Shown: positions 51,057-64,000 of the stretch, in pieces
Layout of the letters: each line of letters opens with the position of its first letter
How positions within the stretch are numbered: position 1 is the stretch's first letter
Assembly: GCA_025890175.1 (NCBI GenBank)
Contig: JANPYM010000014.1
Location: forward strand, 1,001,052-1,065,051
Direction of reading: 5' to 3'
Length of the DNA stretch: 64,000 bases
Origin: Ciborinia camelliae
Taxonomy: Eukaryota; Ascomycota; Leotiomycetes; Helotiales; Sclerotiniaceae
Translations under genes and position numbers: made by a program
The notes under the pieces: model-generated
Told to the model about the DNA's origin: nothing
Seen by the model: only the letters and a program-made list of their open reading frames with translations
Database searches by the model: none

Positions 51057-51233
51057 CTAAATTGAATCAATTAATTTAAATAATTTTATTTTATTCAATA
51101 ATTTAATTAAACCATCTACTAATTGATCTAAAAAGAAAATTCAATTTAAATCAATTAAACCTTTATTAATTAAATCCCTAATATAATAGTAGTGTATAGA
51201 TATATGTTTGTTTTTATTATGAAATATAATTAA
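51057..51233 (-). pseudogene. C-terminal end of a decayed copia RNase H
   Basis: The minus strand reads FHNKNKHISIHYYYIRDLI, then DQLVDGLIKLLNKIKLF, and a stop at 51057-51059. Typical copia polyproteins end with a block like KHIDIRYHFIRD and DQLADGLTKPL. The differences (Ala to Val, Thr to Ile, Pro to Leu) are all single C-to-T steps. The stop lies about 370 bp from the polypurine tract and LTR, as expected for a 3' end. The upstream part of the element is replaced by the satellite-like array. This lineage differs from the copia fossil at 44-47 kb. Confidence 0.85.
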
Positions 51234-52960
51234 TTAATATAAATTAATTAATCAATTACAATATATTTAAAATATTATAAAAATATATATTTTCAATATT
51301 ATAATTGTGACGAAGTTACAGGGGTACGGGTCACGTGACTAGCACGTGACCTACGATCACGTGCCTGGTGGTGAATGCTCTTCATTCCTATAGTACTAGG
51401 TTCTAGGCATAGTACTCGCTTAGTATTATGCGCTAGGCACTAGCGCTAGTTCAGTACAGCTACCTAGGTCTATATAAGGTTCAGCTATCCTGCACCTTCT
51501 TTTAGCATTAGAATCTAGATTTTCATCAATACGAACCTAGTTCCTAAATCATTAGATTTCCAAGTCGTCCTCGTGATAATAATTAACTAATTTATTGCGA
51601 TTCTTCAATATAAAGTTAAATAATTAATCGCAATATATTTAGAATATTATAAAAAATATATTTTAAATATTATAATATATTTAAAATACATAAAAAAATC
51701 TATTCTAAATATTATAATTAATTAATATAAAATTAATTAATTATTTATTTTGATTTAAATCATTATTTTAATTTAAATCATTTTGATTATAATTATAATA
51801 TAAATTATAATTAATTCATTGCGATCATTTAATATAAAATAAAAGCTTTATCTTAAATATTATAATTAATCAATATAAAATTAATTAATTAATCGCAATA
51901 TATTTAAAATATTATAAAAAATGTATTTTAAATGTTATAATGTATTTAAAATACATAAAAAATCTATTTTAAATATTATAATTAATTAATATAAAATTAA
52001 TTAATTATTTATTTTGATTTAAATTATTATTATTATGATTATAATATAAATCATAATTAATTCATTGCAATCATTTAATATAAAATAAAAGCTTTATTTT
52101 AAATATTATAATTAATCAATATAAAATTAATTAATTAATCGCAATATATTTAAAATATTATAAAAAATGTATTTTAAATGTTATAATGTATTTAAAATAC
52201 ATAAAAAATCTATTTTAAATATTATAATTAATTAATATAAAATTAATTAATTATTAACTATTTAAATCATTATTTTGATTTAAATCATTTTAATTATAAT
52301 TATAATATAAATTATAATTAATTCATTGCGATCATTTAATATAAAATAAAAGCTTTATTTTAAATATTATAATTAATCAATATAAAATTAATTAATTAAT
52401 CGCAATATATTTAAAATATTATAAAAAATGTATTTTAAATATTATAATTAATTAATATAAAATTAATTATTTATTTATTTTGATTTAAATTATTATTATT
52501 ATGATTATAATATAAATCATAATTAATTCATTGCGATCATTTAATATAAAATAAAAGCTTTATTTTAAATATTATAATTAATCAATATAAAATTAATTAA
52601 TTAATCGCAATATATTTAAAATATTATAAAAAATATATTTTAAATCTTTTAATTAATTTATTGTAATCATTTAATATGAAATAAAAGCTTTATTTTAAAT
52701 ATTATAATTAATTAATAGAAAATTAATTAATTAATTGCAATATATTTAAAATACACAAAAAAATTTATTTTAAATATTATATATAATTAATATATAATTA
52801 ATATAAAATTAATCAATTATTTATTTTGATTTAAATTATTATTATTTTGATTCAAATTATTATTTTAATTTAAATCATTATATTGATCATGATTTTAATA
52901 TAAATCATTATTTTGATTCGAATCATTATTTTGATTATAATTTTAATATAAATTATTTAC
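51225..52960. repeat. Satellite-like array, units about 130-261 bp
   Basis: The marker ATTCATTGCGATCATTTAAT recurs at about 51815, 52061, 52322, 52527 and (degraded) 52657, giving spacings of 246, 261, 205 and 130 bp. Shared sub-blocks include TCGCAATATATTTAAAATAT, AAAATAAAAGCTTTAT and TTATTTTGATTTAAAT. The array also extends left of the LTR-A (51240-51305), which is inserted in it. Confidence 0.85.
51306..51578 (+). mobile_element. Solo LTR, family LTR-A, inside the array
   Basis: A 273-bp, essentially unmutated copy flanked by ATAAT (51301-51305 and 51579-51583). A good reference copy for the family: three CACGTG motifs in the first 60 bp and a TATATAAGG box. Confidence 0.96.
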
Positions 52961-55900
52961 TTTATTGTATATTTATTATTATTTAAGCTATCTCAAGATC
53001 AATTTGGCATTTTGAAATAATTTTAAGATAATAATATTTAAAGATATTTTCATTTAAATCAAATTATTTCAAATTGTTCTTTTTTTTAATTTCAAATTGT
53101 ATATAAATATTTTTATTATTATTTTATTATAATAATTTGTTAAATATTTTTGTATTTTAAAATTTTTTATTAAATCAAAATTATTTTAAGATTGTTTTAA
53201 AATATTTGTAAATAGTTTATATATATATTTATTTTTTTTATAAATCTTAATTTATATAATACTATTATTATTATTATTATTATTATTAATAATATTAATT
53301 AATTTATATAAAAATAATTTAATTTATAATTATTTATTTATATATATTCCAAATAAAATTTTTTTATATATATAAAGTACTTTATATTTTTTTTTATATT
53401 TTATATTTATTTTTATTATTATAATTATAATTATAATAACTTTAATATTTGTAATCTTAATATTTGTATATTAAATTTTACTCTATATAATCTTAAATCA
53501 ATTTTTTCTATATTATTATTAATAAATCTATTATTACTTAAAATCTTTATACCTTTATTTATTTAATTATCATTTTCGGATAAATTAAAACTATTACAAT
53601 TTTCAATTTTGTTATTACTAAATTTAATTCTATAATCAATTTTATAATTTTTTTTGTTTAAAATCATATTATTATTTTATTTTTTAATATTATTTATTTT
53701 TTTATTTTTGTTTTTTTTAATATCATTTTTTTTATTATTGTTTTTATTATTATTGTTATTATTATCATTATTATTTTTATTAATAAAATTTTATAATTTA
53801 TTTAATAAAATATTAATAATATATTTTTGTTAATAATAAAAAATCAGCAAACTATAAATTATTATTTTATAATTTATTTTAATAATTGGTAATATAAAAT
53901 AAAAATTGTATATATTAATATTATTAATAATATTTATAATAAAAAAAAGATATCATTTTTTATTAAATTATATTATAATAAATTAATATATCTAATATAA
54001 TATATTATTTTGGATATAATAAAAATTATTTATTTTAAATATAATTTGTTTATCAAATAATTTTAATAATATATATTAATATTATTGTATTCTATTTTAT
54101 TAACTAAATTGTATAATACTTTTGATTTAATAATCTAAATCTTTTAATATTTTAATAAATAAACGAAAATTAAGATTATTTATTTATATAAAAACTTTAA
54201 ATTAATTTAATTCTAAATAAATAATAAAACAATAATATTAATAATTTCAAAAACTATAACAAAATTCGAAAAACCCATTTTACTATTTTCTATTTAAATC
54301 TATTATATCTTTTCAAATTTATAAAAATATCTTTATAATTAATATTATCAATTATAATTAATTCGTTATTATTTTTATTTTTATTATTATTATTATCTTT
54401 ATCACAATTTCTTTTTATTAATAATACAAAATTATAAATTAATTTAAAACAATAATTCTTAATTAACTTTATCAAATCAATAAACTTAAAATAATTATTT
54501 ATTTAAATATCTACAAACCCAAATTATAACAATTGCAATACAATATTTTTTACAAATAAATATATTATAAGTTTCAAAGAAAATATTACATTTACCCAAA
54601 TCTTTTATTTTTTAATTTAAAATTAATATATCTATTTAAAAAAAAAAATTAATTTATTTATATTTTAATTTATTATTTAATATATTATAATTTATAATAT
54701 AATTATATTTTGATATATTATTAAATAAATATAATTTTATATAAATATTTAAAAGATTTAAAAACTTTTATTATTTATTTAATATTTTTTTTTTTTTTTA
54801 TTATTTAAATATAATATTTTTATTAATTATATTTGTATTATTGTTTGTATTTTCGTTTAATAATTTATTATTATTATTATTATTATTTATTATATTATTT
54901 AAATTCAAAATATTATTTTCAATTATATTATTTTTTTTTTTTTTTATTATTATTATTATATATTAAATCTTAATTAATTGTTTTTCGATTAATAATGTTT
55001 TTTATATTTAAAAAATTTGATTATATATTTTTATTATTATTATTAATATTTTGATTATTCGTTATTTGATTATTTATAAAAAAAATTAAAAAAATTAAAA
55101 TTTTATAAATATTTTTTAAAATTTATAATAATATTTTAATTTTTTTATTTAAAACAAATTTATTTAAATAATTATAAAGTTTTAAAATAATTAAAATAAT
55201 ATATTAAAAATTTGTAATTAAAACCTTTATAAATATATTTTGTTATATATATTTTAATAAAAATTATAAAAAATTAATTTTATATTATATTAAATATTTA
55301 TAATATTTTAATATTAAAGAAATTAATATTAATATTTTATTAACTTTTAATAACAATTATAAAAACAAATATAATAGATTTTAAATATATAATTAATTTA
55401 ATGAAAATAAAAATATTTAAAAAATTTTAATAAAAATTAATTTTTTAATTTTTATTAATATATTATTATATAAAAAATTTATTAATATTTTATTAATTTT
55501 ATATTATTTTAAATATAATATATTATAATTATAATTTAATATTAAATTCAAATATAATATAAATTTTGTTATAATAAAAAATTCTTTTTATATTTTATAT
55601 TTTTAAAAATATTTATTATAATTATTATTTTTTCGAATATTTTATTTTGTTTTTCAAATATATATAATATTATAATAATAATATTTATTTTTAATAATAT
55701 TATAATTCAAATCGATATAATTATTTTTAATAATAAAATAAATTTAATAATTTCAATTGATATTATATTTTATAAAATTAATATTATTAATTGTTTATAA
55801 TATATTTGTTATTAAAATTATCGAAAATATTTTTATAAATATATTATATTTATTAATTTTTAATATAATTTTTTTATTTAAAATTTTTAAATTCAATTTC

Positions 55901-56695
55901 AAATTATTAACAATATTATTTATATTAATATTATAAAAACTTAATATTAATATAAATAGATTTTTTAATTTTTTTTTTTTTTATAATTAAAATATATTAA
56001 AATAATATAAAAAGTTTTTAAAATATAATATATATTTTTATATATATTAAAATTATTTATAAATAATATAAATAAAAATATTATAATTTTTTGTTTATTA
56101 TTATTTATTAATTATTTAATATTTGTTTTTTTATAATATTTTATTTCGAAATTTTTTTGAATAAATATTATAAATTTTAATAATTTTGTTGTTTTTGTTT
56201 ATATATTAATTATTTATTTAATAAAATATTGATTATTTGGATTTTCAATATTTTTATTTTTTTTTATTTTTAGATTATAATTTTATTAAATAATAATATT
56301 TAATTAATATTGAATTATTATTTAATTAATTTTTAATATTTTATTTATAAATAAAAACTTTTTAAATATTATTTGAAAATTTTTAATATCGATATTGAAA
56401 TCTTTTGTTATTATAATTAATTATAATATAATTATAATATTGTTTTTGGGGAATTTATATAAATATTTATTTTTGTATTTATAATTAATAAAAATAATTT
56501 GTTTTTTAATTTAATTTAATATTAATTATATAAATTTAATAATATTTTTGGGGAGAATAATATTATTTTTAATATTATATGTAAAGTTATTAAATATAAA
56601 TATAATAAATAATTTTTATGTTTTTAATTTTTAAAACTTTTTTAAATAATTGATATAATTTGTTATATTGAAATACATTTTATTTTTTAATTTTG
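52961..56695. other. AT-rich stretch without genes
   Basis: It contains TTA/ATT microsatellites (53260-53290 and near 54860) and long T runs. The open frame at 54290-54475 (minus) is Asn/Lys-rich, could be a shadow of a decayed gag, and is not supported further. Confidence 0.5.
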
Positions 56696-56969
56696 TATCA
56701 CGAGGACGACTTAGGAATCTAATGATTTGGAAGCTAGTATTCGTATTGATGAAAATCTAGATTCTAATGCTAGAAGAAGGTGCAGGATAGCTGAACCTTA
56801 TATAGACCTAGGTAGCTGTACTGAACTAGCGCTAGTACCTAGCGCATAATACTAAGCGAGTACTATGCCTAGAACCTAATACTATAGGAATGAAGAGCAT
56901 TCACCACCAGGCACGTGATCGTAGGTCACGTGCTAGTCACGTGACCCGTACCCCTGTAACTTCGTCACA
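56696..56969 (-). mobile_element. Solo LTR, family LTR-A
   Basis: A clean 274-bp copy in reverse orientation with a perfect duplication TTTTG (56691-56695 and 56970-56974). Confidence 0.96.
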
Positions 56970-59900
56970 TTTTGTAATATTTAATATCTAAGTAATAAGA
57001 TTTATTAAATTATATTAATAATATTATAATTTTTATAAAATATATATTTAATTTATTTTTTGTTTTTTAGTTTTTTTATTATTTAATAAATTTGTTTATT
57101 TTTTAAAGGTTATAATAATAAAGTTTTTTATTAATTTTAATATCAAAAGTTTTTTTTATATAATTTGTTTAAATATATTTAATTAAAAAAATAATATTAA
57201 TTATATATTTTTATTTTTATTATTTAATTTCTTAATTTACTATTTTATTTTTTATTTTATATTTTAAATCTTTTATAATTATTTATAATTTTTTTGTGAT
57301 ACAAAAACATATTTATATTAAAATTTGAAAATAAAATAAAATAAAAATAATTTTTTATTATTATTAAAATTATATATAAATTTTGTATTTATTTTAATTA
57401 ATAATAAAAGATTTAATAAAAATTTGTTTATTTTTTTTATTAATAAATCAATTATTATATATACCTTAATAATTTTATTTTTAAATTTTAATTTTGATTT
57501 ATTATTTTTATTATAATTTAATAATAAATTAAAATTATAAATATTGTTAAATATTATTATTATATTATTTGATATATTTATTATATTTTATAAATTATAA
57601 TTATATATTAATATTTATAAAATAATTAAATATATATATATACCCAATTTATATTATTAAACAATTTTGCAAATTTATTAATTTCGAATTTTAAATCTTT
57701 ATTATTCAATAAATTCTAATTAAATAAATCTAATTTAATCTTTATATATATAATAATATTATTATTATAATTGATATTTAATAATAATTCAAAATTAAAA
57801 ATTAATATTTAATAAAGAAATAAAACTAAAAAAAAAAAAAATAATTAATAATTTTTTATTATAATATTTTAATAACTATAATATATATATATTTATTGTT
57901 ATAATAATTATATAATAATTATATAATATATAATAAAAATTACAAACGATTATAAAAAAAAATATGATTAACCCGATAAACAAAACTATTATAATAATAG
58001 TTATATTATACATTAAATATTTTATATTTCTTATATTTATATAAATATAATAAATTATTATAATTTTAAATTTATAAATTGTTTAAAGTATTTCATATTT
58101 TTATCTTTAATTTTATTTTTTGTTTTATATTAAATAAATATTTTTAAAAATTAAATATAAAGTTTAATTATAAAAATAAAAAAAAAATAAAAAATATAAT
58201 ATTTTATATATTATAAATAAAAAAAATAATTTTTTTTAAATAAATATAATATTATAACAAACAATTATTAATATAATATAATTAAAAAAAAATAAAAAAC
58301 AATAAAAACAAAAAAACAAATTATATTATAATAAAAAAATTATAAAAAAAAATTGTAAAAATATTAATAATATTACAAAATTATTAATTAATTAAAATTA
58401 TATTTTTTTTTCGAATTGTATTAATTTATTCTCGTTTTAGTTTTTTATTATTATTAACATTAATAATATTAATTTAAATATTAACAATAATAATTTGATT
58501 TAATTTAAACAAATTAATTATATTAATAATATCTTCTATATTAAACATATCATCATCCATAATATAATTAATATTATAAAATATATAAAATATTATTGTT
58601 ACAAATTTATTAATAATTAATAATTTTAATATTAAATTTTTTAATTAAAAATTTAAGGTTTTAATTAGTTTTTTTTTGTAAAAATATTTTTTTTTTTTAT
58701 AATATTAATATTTTGTTATTATTATTGTTAATAATATTTAGGTTTTTATAAATATTTATAATTAATTTGATTATAATATTAAATATTGTTTTATTAATAT
58801 TAATTTGTATTTAATAATTTTGAAAAAAATTGAATACAAAATATTTAAAATTTTTGATTATAAAAAACTAATTTATTCGTTGAATTTATTTATTGATTTA
58901 TTTTTTAATATTTTTGTTAAAAACTGTATTAAATATTATTAAATAATTATAATATAATTATAAATTATAATTTATTAAATTAATAAAATAAAAAATAATA
59001 AATATTTTTGATCTTTAAATATTAATAAATTTAAAAATAAAAACATTGCAATCTGTTATATTAAATTTTAATATATAATATATTATTATTATATTTAACG
59101 ATTTTAATACAATATTTAAAAAAAATTGAGATATAGATAATATATATTAGATAATAATTTTTTTATTATATAAAATAACTAATTTAATAATTAATTACAA
59201 AAAATATTAAATTTTTGAAATGTTCCAACAAACAATAACAAATTATTTGATAATATTATTATTTTTAAAAAAATTAAAAAATAAATTCTTTTTTTTTAAT
59301 ATAATTATATAAATTTGTTTTATTAATATTTTTAAAAAATAAATTAAATTTTTCCAAAGCAAAGTATTCTTTGATTTGAAAAATTTTTTAATATAATAAA
59401 AATTCAATTATAATAAAAATAATATTAAATATTTATTATATTTGCAATTCTATATTATATTCTTATTAAAAAAAGCAATTACTAATTTATAATTAGTTTT
59501 TATAAAAAACAATTAATATAATAAAAATTCCTATATATCAAAATTATATATAATTTATTTAATATAAAATTTAATTATATTCTCAATAATTTTGTATTTT
59601 GGAAAATAAAGATTTGGAAAAACGTAAATACATTATATTATAACATTCTTTCAAATTTTGACTAAATATATCCTAATATACTCTAAATCTTTTTAATCGC
59701 TAATTATTTAATATTTAATAACTTTAATAATAAATCAAAATACAAATATTAAATATTTATTTAATAAAATATAAAAATTAATATTAAAATCAATATACTA
59801 CTTACAATAATTATCCGTAATTTATAATTTCTTTTTAAATTCAATAAATTTTATATATCCGATAAAATCTTTAATTTAATTAAACAATACAATAATTGTA

Positions 59901-61722
59901 ATTAATAATTTAAATTTTGTTATAAATTATATCACAATTATATATAATATTATATTAACATTTTTAATAATATATATTTTATTTATTATTAAAAATTCAA
60001 ATAATTTAATTAAATTATACTTTCAAATAGAATTATTTTATTTAATTAATTTATTCATTTAAATTATTATATATTCATTAATTATTTTATATATTTTAAA
60101 ATTAAATAAATTATATCGAAATCTTAATATTATTATTAATATAACGATAATCATTTAAAAGTTTTTTTCGATATTATTAAAAATAAAATAATAACAAATT
60201 AGTTTTTTAATAATTTTTTTGTAATATCTTATTTTTATTTATCGTTTATTGTTATAATAAACAAATATTTAAAAAATTTTTGATATAATATTGATTTTAA
60301 AAATTTATTATTTTATAAATTTTAATAATATTAAAAAAAGTTTTAGTTTAATTAATAATAAACAATTTGAAATATTAAAAACAATATATAGATTTTTTTT
60401 TAATATATTTAAAAAAAAATTATTATCTGTTATTTTGTTATTTATATTAATCTGAATTTATATTTAAAAATATATATTAATATTTGTAGTTTTTTATATA
60501 TTATATTTTTTTAATATTTTTTTGTAATTTAATAATTATTTAGTATAAATTTTAAAAATATTATTTTTTTTATTTTGATATTATAATATTAATTAATAAT
60601 TTGTATAAAATTAATATATTTAATAATTTATTTAAATCCAAAACTTTATTATTTTAATAGTTTTTTTTAATTTGATAATATTAATTAATAAACAAACTTT
60701 AACTTTAAAATTTTATAAAATCCTAATAATTTAATAAATTTTTATAATTTATTAATTTTCGAATTGAAAAATTGATTTAATAAATAAAAAACAAAATTTA
60801 TTTATATTAAAATTAAAGAATTAATAATTTTTTTTATAATTTTGTAATTAATAATTAATATTATTTAAAAGTTTTTTTAATATAATATTATTATTAATAA
60901 TAATTTTTGTAAAAATATAAAATATTGTATTTTTATTTTTGTGGGATAAATATTTGAATTTTAGATTTTAAAACAAATTTTTTAAATTTATTATATTAAT
61001 ATTATTTTTAATATTTTGTGGAGTATTCGTTATTAGTTTTTTTAGTATTAATTTATTATTAAAATATTTTAAAATAATATAAATAATTAAATATTAATTG
61101 TAAAAAATTATATAATTAAATAGATTTTGAATATTACAAATTGTTTTTAATTAAATAATTTAAATTTTTGATTTTGTTATTTTATTAATATTAATATTTT
61201 TTAATTTTTTATTAAAATTAATTTATTTCAAAAAAGATATAATAATAAAAAAAACAAATAACAAATTAAATTTTGGTGAAAGTATATTGAAAACGAAAAT
61301 AATATTTTGTTAAATTTTTTTTAATATTCAAAACGAATTTTTTAATATAATTGTAAATAATAAATATAATAAATTAAATATATATTGCTTTTAAAATTTA
61401 TTAAATATAATTATTTTTTTTTTAAAATTATTATTAAATATATTTATAAACAAATCAAAAAACAATAATAAAATTATATTAATTAATTAATCAATATTTT
61501 TTTTTTTTGTATATAAATTATAATATAATTAATATTCATAATTGTATAAATAATATATATCCATAATTATATTTTTTTTTTGATAATATTTATTTGTTTA
61601 TTTAAAAATATATTGTTTTAAATTATTAAATTAATATAATATAATTAATAAAAATAAAAAGTATAATAATTAATTGTTTTTTAATTTAATTTATTAAAAT
61701 AAATATTTAAATATTTAATATT
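56970..61722. other. Long AT-rich stretch, undecoded
   Basis: Nearly pure A+T with homopolymer runs. No LTR, GC island or readable domain. Confidence 0.5.
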
Positions 61723-61910
61723 TGTCATACGCGTCACATAGGATCATGAAAGTGAAATCGTAGATATGCAATCTGATAAAAGAACTATGCTGAAGAGGAA
61801 AGGATCCTCTTGGAAAGAACACTATCTAATATAGACGTTGATCATGTGACCATGGTGGTCACGTGATCAATCACGTGACTGTCATACTAGGCAGGGGCCT
61901 TGGCGTGACA
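61723..61910 (-). mobile_element. Solo LTR, family LTR-C
   Basis: 188 bp, TGTCATACGCGTC to GGCGTGACA, flanked by ATATT on both sides (61718-61722 and 61911-61915). It is unmutated by eye. It carries two CACGTG motifs and TGATCA palindromes near its 5' end, like LTR-A. Confidence 0.93.
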
Positions 61911-64000
61911 ATATTTTTATAATTTTTTTTTTTTAATAATAATTTACTAAATAATTTTAATATTAAACCTTTTTACTTTAAATATAATTAATATTCAAAA
62001 TATAATAATTGTTTTATATAACTTTTTAAATATTAATTAAAATTCAAATAAAACTAAAAATTTTATAATAATATTAATATTAAATAAATTAAAATAATTA
62101 ATCATTTTTTTCAAATATTAAATCACCTTCAACTTAATAAAAATATTAAACAATTTGTATAATACATTATTATTATTAAATAATAAAATTTACATCATTA
62201 TATATAGTTTAATATTTGCCGATTTTCTTATTACCGATTTTATATTTACAAATAATATTATAATTAAAAAATATTAAAATCTATATCAAATTAATATAAA
62301 TAAATTATAAATTAACAAATAACAAATATATATATTATAAAATAAAGATTATATATATTTACAAAAAATAATAAAATATTATTAATTCGTTAAATAAAAT
62401 TAATTATTAATATATATAAAAATTCAAAAATATTATAAAAAAAATTATTAAATAATAAAAATCGGATATATAATTAAATAATTATATTTTTTTTTATTAA
62501 ATATAATTTTTATAATAAAATATAGAAATATAAATAATTATTATATTATTATTAAAAAAAAAAAAAGTAAATTATAATAAATAATAATAATTATAAAAAA
62601 TAAAATCAATTTTAATATTATATTAAAAAATAAATATATATTAAATAAATATTATTATTATTATTATCTTTATTATTTTAAAAATAAAAACTTTTTAATT
62701 TTTTTAAATATTTATAGTTTTGTTTATATAAACTATATTATTTTATATATCAAAATAATATTTCTAACTTTTTTTTTTAAATTACAATTTATTTATAATA
62801 ACAAAACTTCATTTTATTTATATAAACTATATATATTTTATATATTATTTAAATACTTAATTAATACATTAATTATAAACCAATTAACCTACCCAAATTT
62901 ATATAATATCCAAAACTATATTAACTATTATTATTAATAATATACATTTGTAATAATCTTATTTATATAGTTTATTATAAAATATAATATTCGATTAATA
63001 AATCAAGTAATATAAACTATAAATATATTTATTAAGTTTTTCTATATTCTATTTTATTTATTAATAATTATATAAAATTATTAATATTTCTATTTTAATA
63101 TTAATATAATAAATTTTTTTAGTTTTTTTAATATACTAAATATACAAATTAATATATAAAACTTTTAGATTAATTCGATAATTATTATATTGTAATCTTT
63201 AAAACCCCAAAAAATAAAATCATTAAAAATTACCCCATTTAAACATTTATGCTTTATCATCCTTTTAACAAATCTTAAATTAAAATAAAATATAATTATA
63301 AAATCTAATAACAATATAAATCCTTTATATAATAAAATTAACAATAATAAAAACAAAATATATATAAATATTATACTTAACTCGAATAATAAAAATACAA
63401 AAAATAATTAAAATAGTTTTTTGTTTAAATATATAAAATAAATAAAACAAAACATTTTATTTATATTATTATATATTATATATTAAATCAAATTAATATA
63501 AATTAATAATAAAAATAAAAATATATTAAAAAGTTTTAAAATATTTATTAAATTTAATAATTTATCCCAAACCTTTAAAATTTTAAAAACAAAAAAAAAA
63601 ACTAACAAAAAAAAGAATAATATTAATAATATAAATTTAAAAATAATAAAATTAATTTATATATTACAATTTAATAAAAAAATAATATTTCAAAATATTA
63701 ATATTTCAAATAAATAATTTAGTAAAATTATGAATATAAAAAAAAATGAAATTTTAATAAATAAAATATTAAGAAAAGGTTATTAATTTTAAAAAATTAA
63801 AAAGATATATTATATTATTTGTATATTAAAAAACAAAAATCAAAAAATTAATAATTAAATAATTATAAAATATATAAAAACAAAATCTAATGTAATAAAT
63901 AAACTAAAACTATATAACCGCTAATAATATATAACTAAATTTAACCACAAAAAAGATTATAAATTAATATAATATATTTTTTTAGACCTAACAATAATAA
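61911..64000. other. AT-rich stretch without genes
   Basis: Low-complexity A+T. A minus-strand open frame at 63165-63356 is unusual for its mixed composition (RFVKRMIKHKCLNGVIFND) and may be part of a decayed element, but I cannot name it. Confidence 0.45.

Noticed and set aside
3173..56969. Regularly recurring 274-bp units as a CRISPR-like or satellite array
   Set aside because: Copies are kilobases apart, in both orientations, with individual target duplications, in a eukaryotic transposon context.
58470..58560. Short minus-strand frame starting MDDDMFNIED
   Set aside because: A plausible start but it stops after about 28 codons, with no homologue recognised and no conserved copy in the window.
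1..64000. Mitochondrial or anaerobic-gut-fungus origin
   Set aside because: The composition alone would allow it. But transition-only divergence between repeat copies, Tad-like LINE and copia/gypsy fossils, and solo LTRs with TSDs fit RIP-affected nuclear DNA of an ascomycete better. The gut-fungus alternative cannot be fully excluded without searches.

Overview
This window looks like a gene-free, extremely A+T-rich block of nuclear DNA from a filamentous ascomycete fungus. By eye well over 85% of bases are A or T. The fungal call rests on the decayed elements: a Tad-like LINE, two Ty1/copia lineages (one with an integrase-reverse transcriptase arrangement I associate with fungi) and a Ty3/gypsy pol. 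Almost all differences between repeat copies are C-to-T or G-to-A changes. This is the signature of repeat-induced point mutation (RIP) or a similar cytosine-mutating defence. I found no intact host gene, rRNA or tRNA, and every long open frame is a shadow in mutated DNA.

Layout: 1-7158 holds a large inverted repeat. Its two ~2.23-kb arms (1-2597 and 4931-7158) carry a decayed gag. Three LTR-B copies sit in or at the end of the left arm, and two of them have matching empty sites in the right arm. From 7.3 to 10.5 kb there are solo LTRs of families A, B and C. A nearly complete fossil of a LINE endonuclease-RT-RNase H polyprotein lies at 11.05-13.93 kb. From 15.7 to 31.6 kb there are solo LTRs, two dispersed repeats (D and E), a 90-bp tandem array, and long AT-rich stretches. 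From 31.6 to 41.7 kb there is little that I can decode.

The most informative part is 41.7-53 kb. It holds an unmutated 497-bp miniature LTR element (41753-42249) inserted in a mutated repeat; a copia integrase-RT-RNase H fossil (44.2-47.2 kb); and a gypsy RT-RNase H fossil (48.7-50.2 kb) split by an LTR-B and cut off by the 3' end of a second copia lineage (50.2-51.2 kb). Next to this is a satellite-like array (51.2-53.0 kb). The remainder to 64 kb is AT-rich DNA with one LTR-A and one well-preserved LTR-C.

The elements are stacked. Long copies (over about 0.5 kb) are heavily mutated, while short solo LTRs (169-274 bp) and the 497-bp element are often clean. That fits the known length threshold of RIP, with later insertions landing in already mutated DNA. 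Target-site duplications (TSDs) and paralogous empty sites give a relative insertion order. Decoding of the fossils was done by eye from reading frames, so their edges are approximate.
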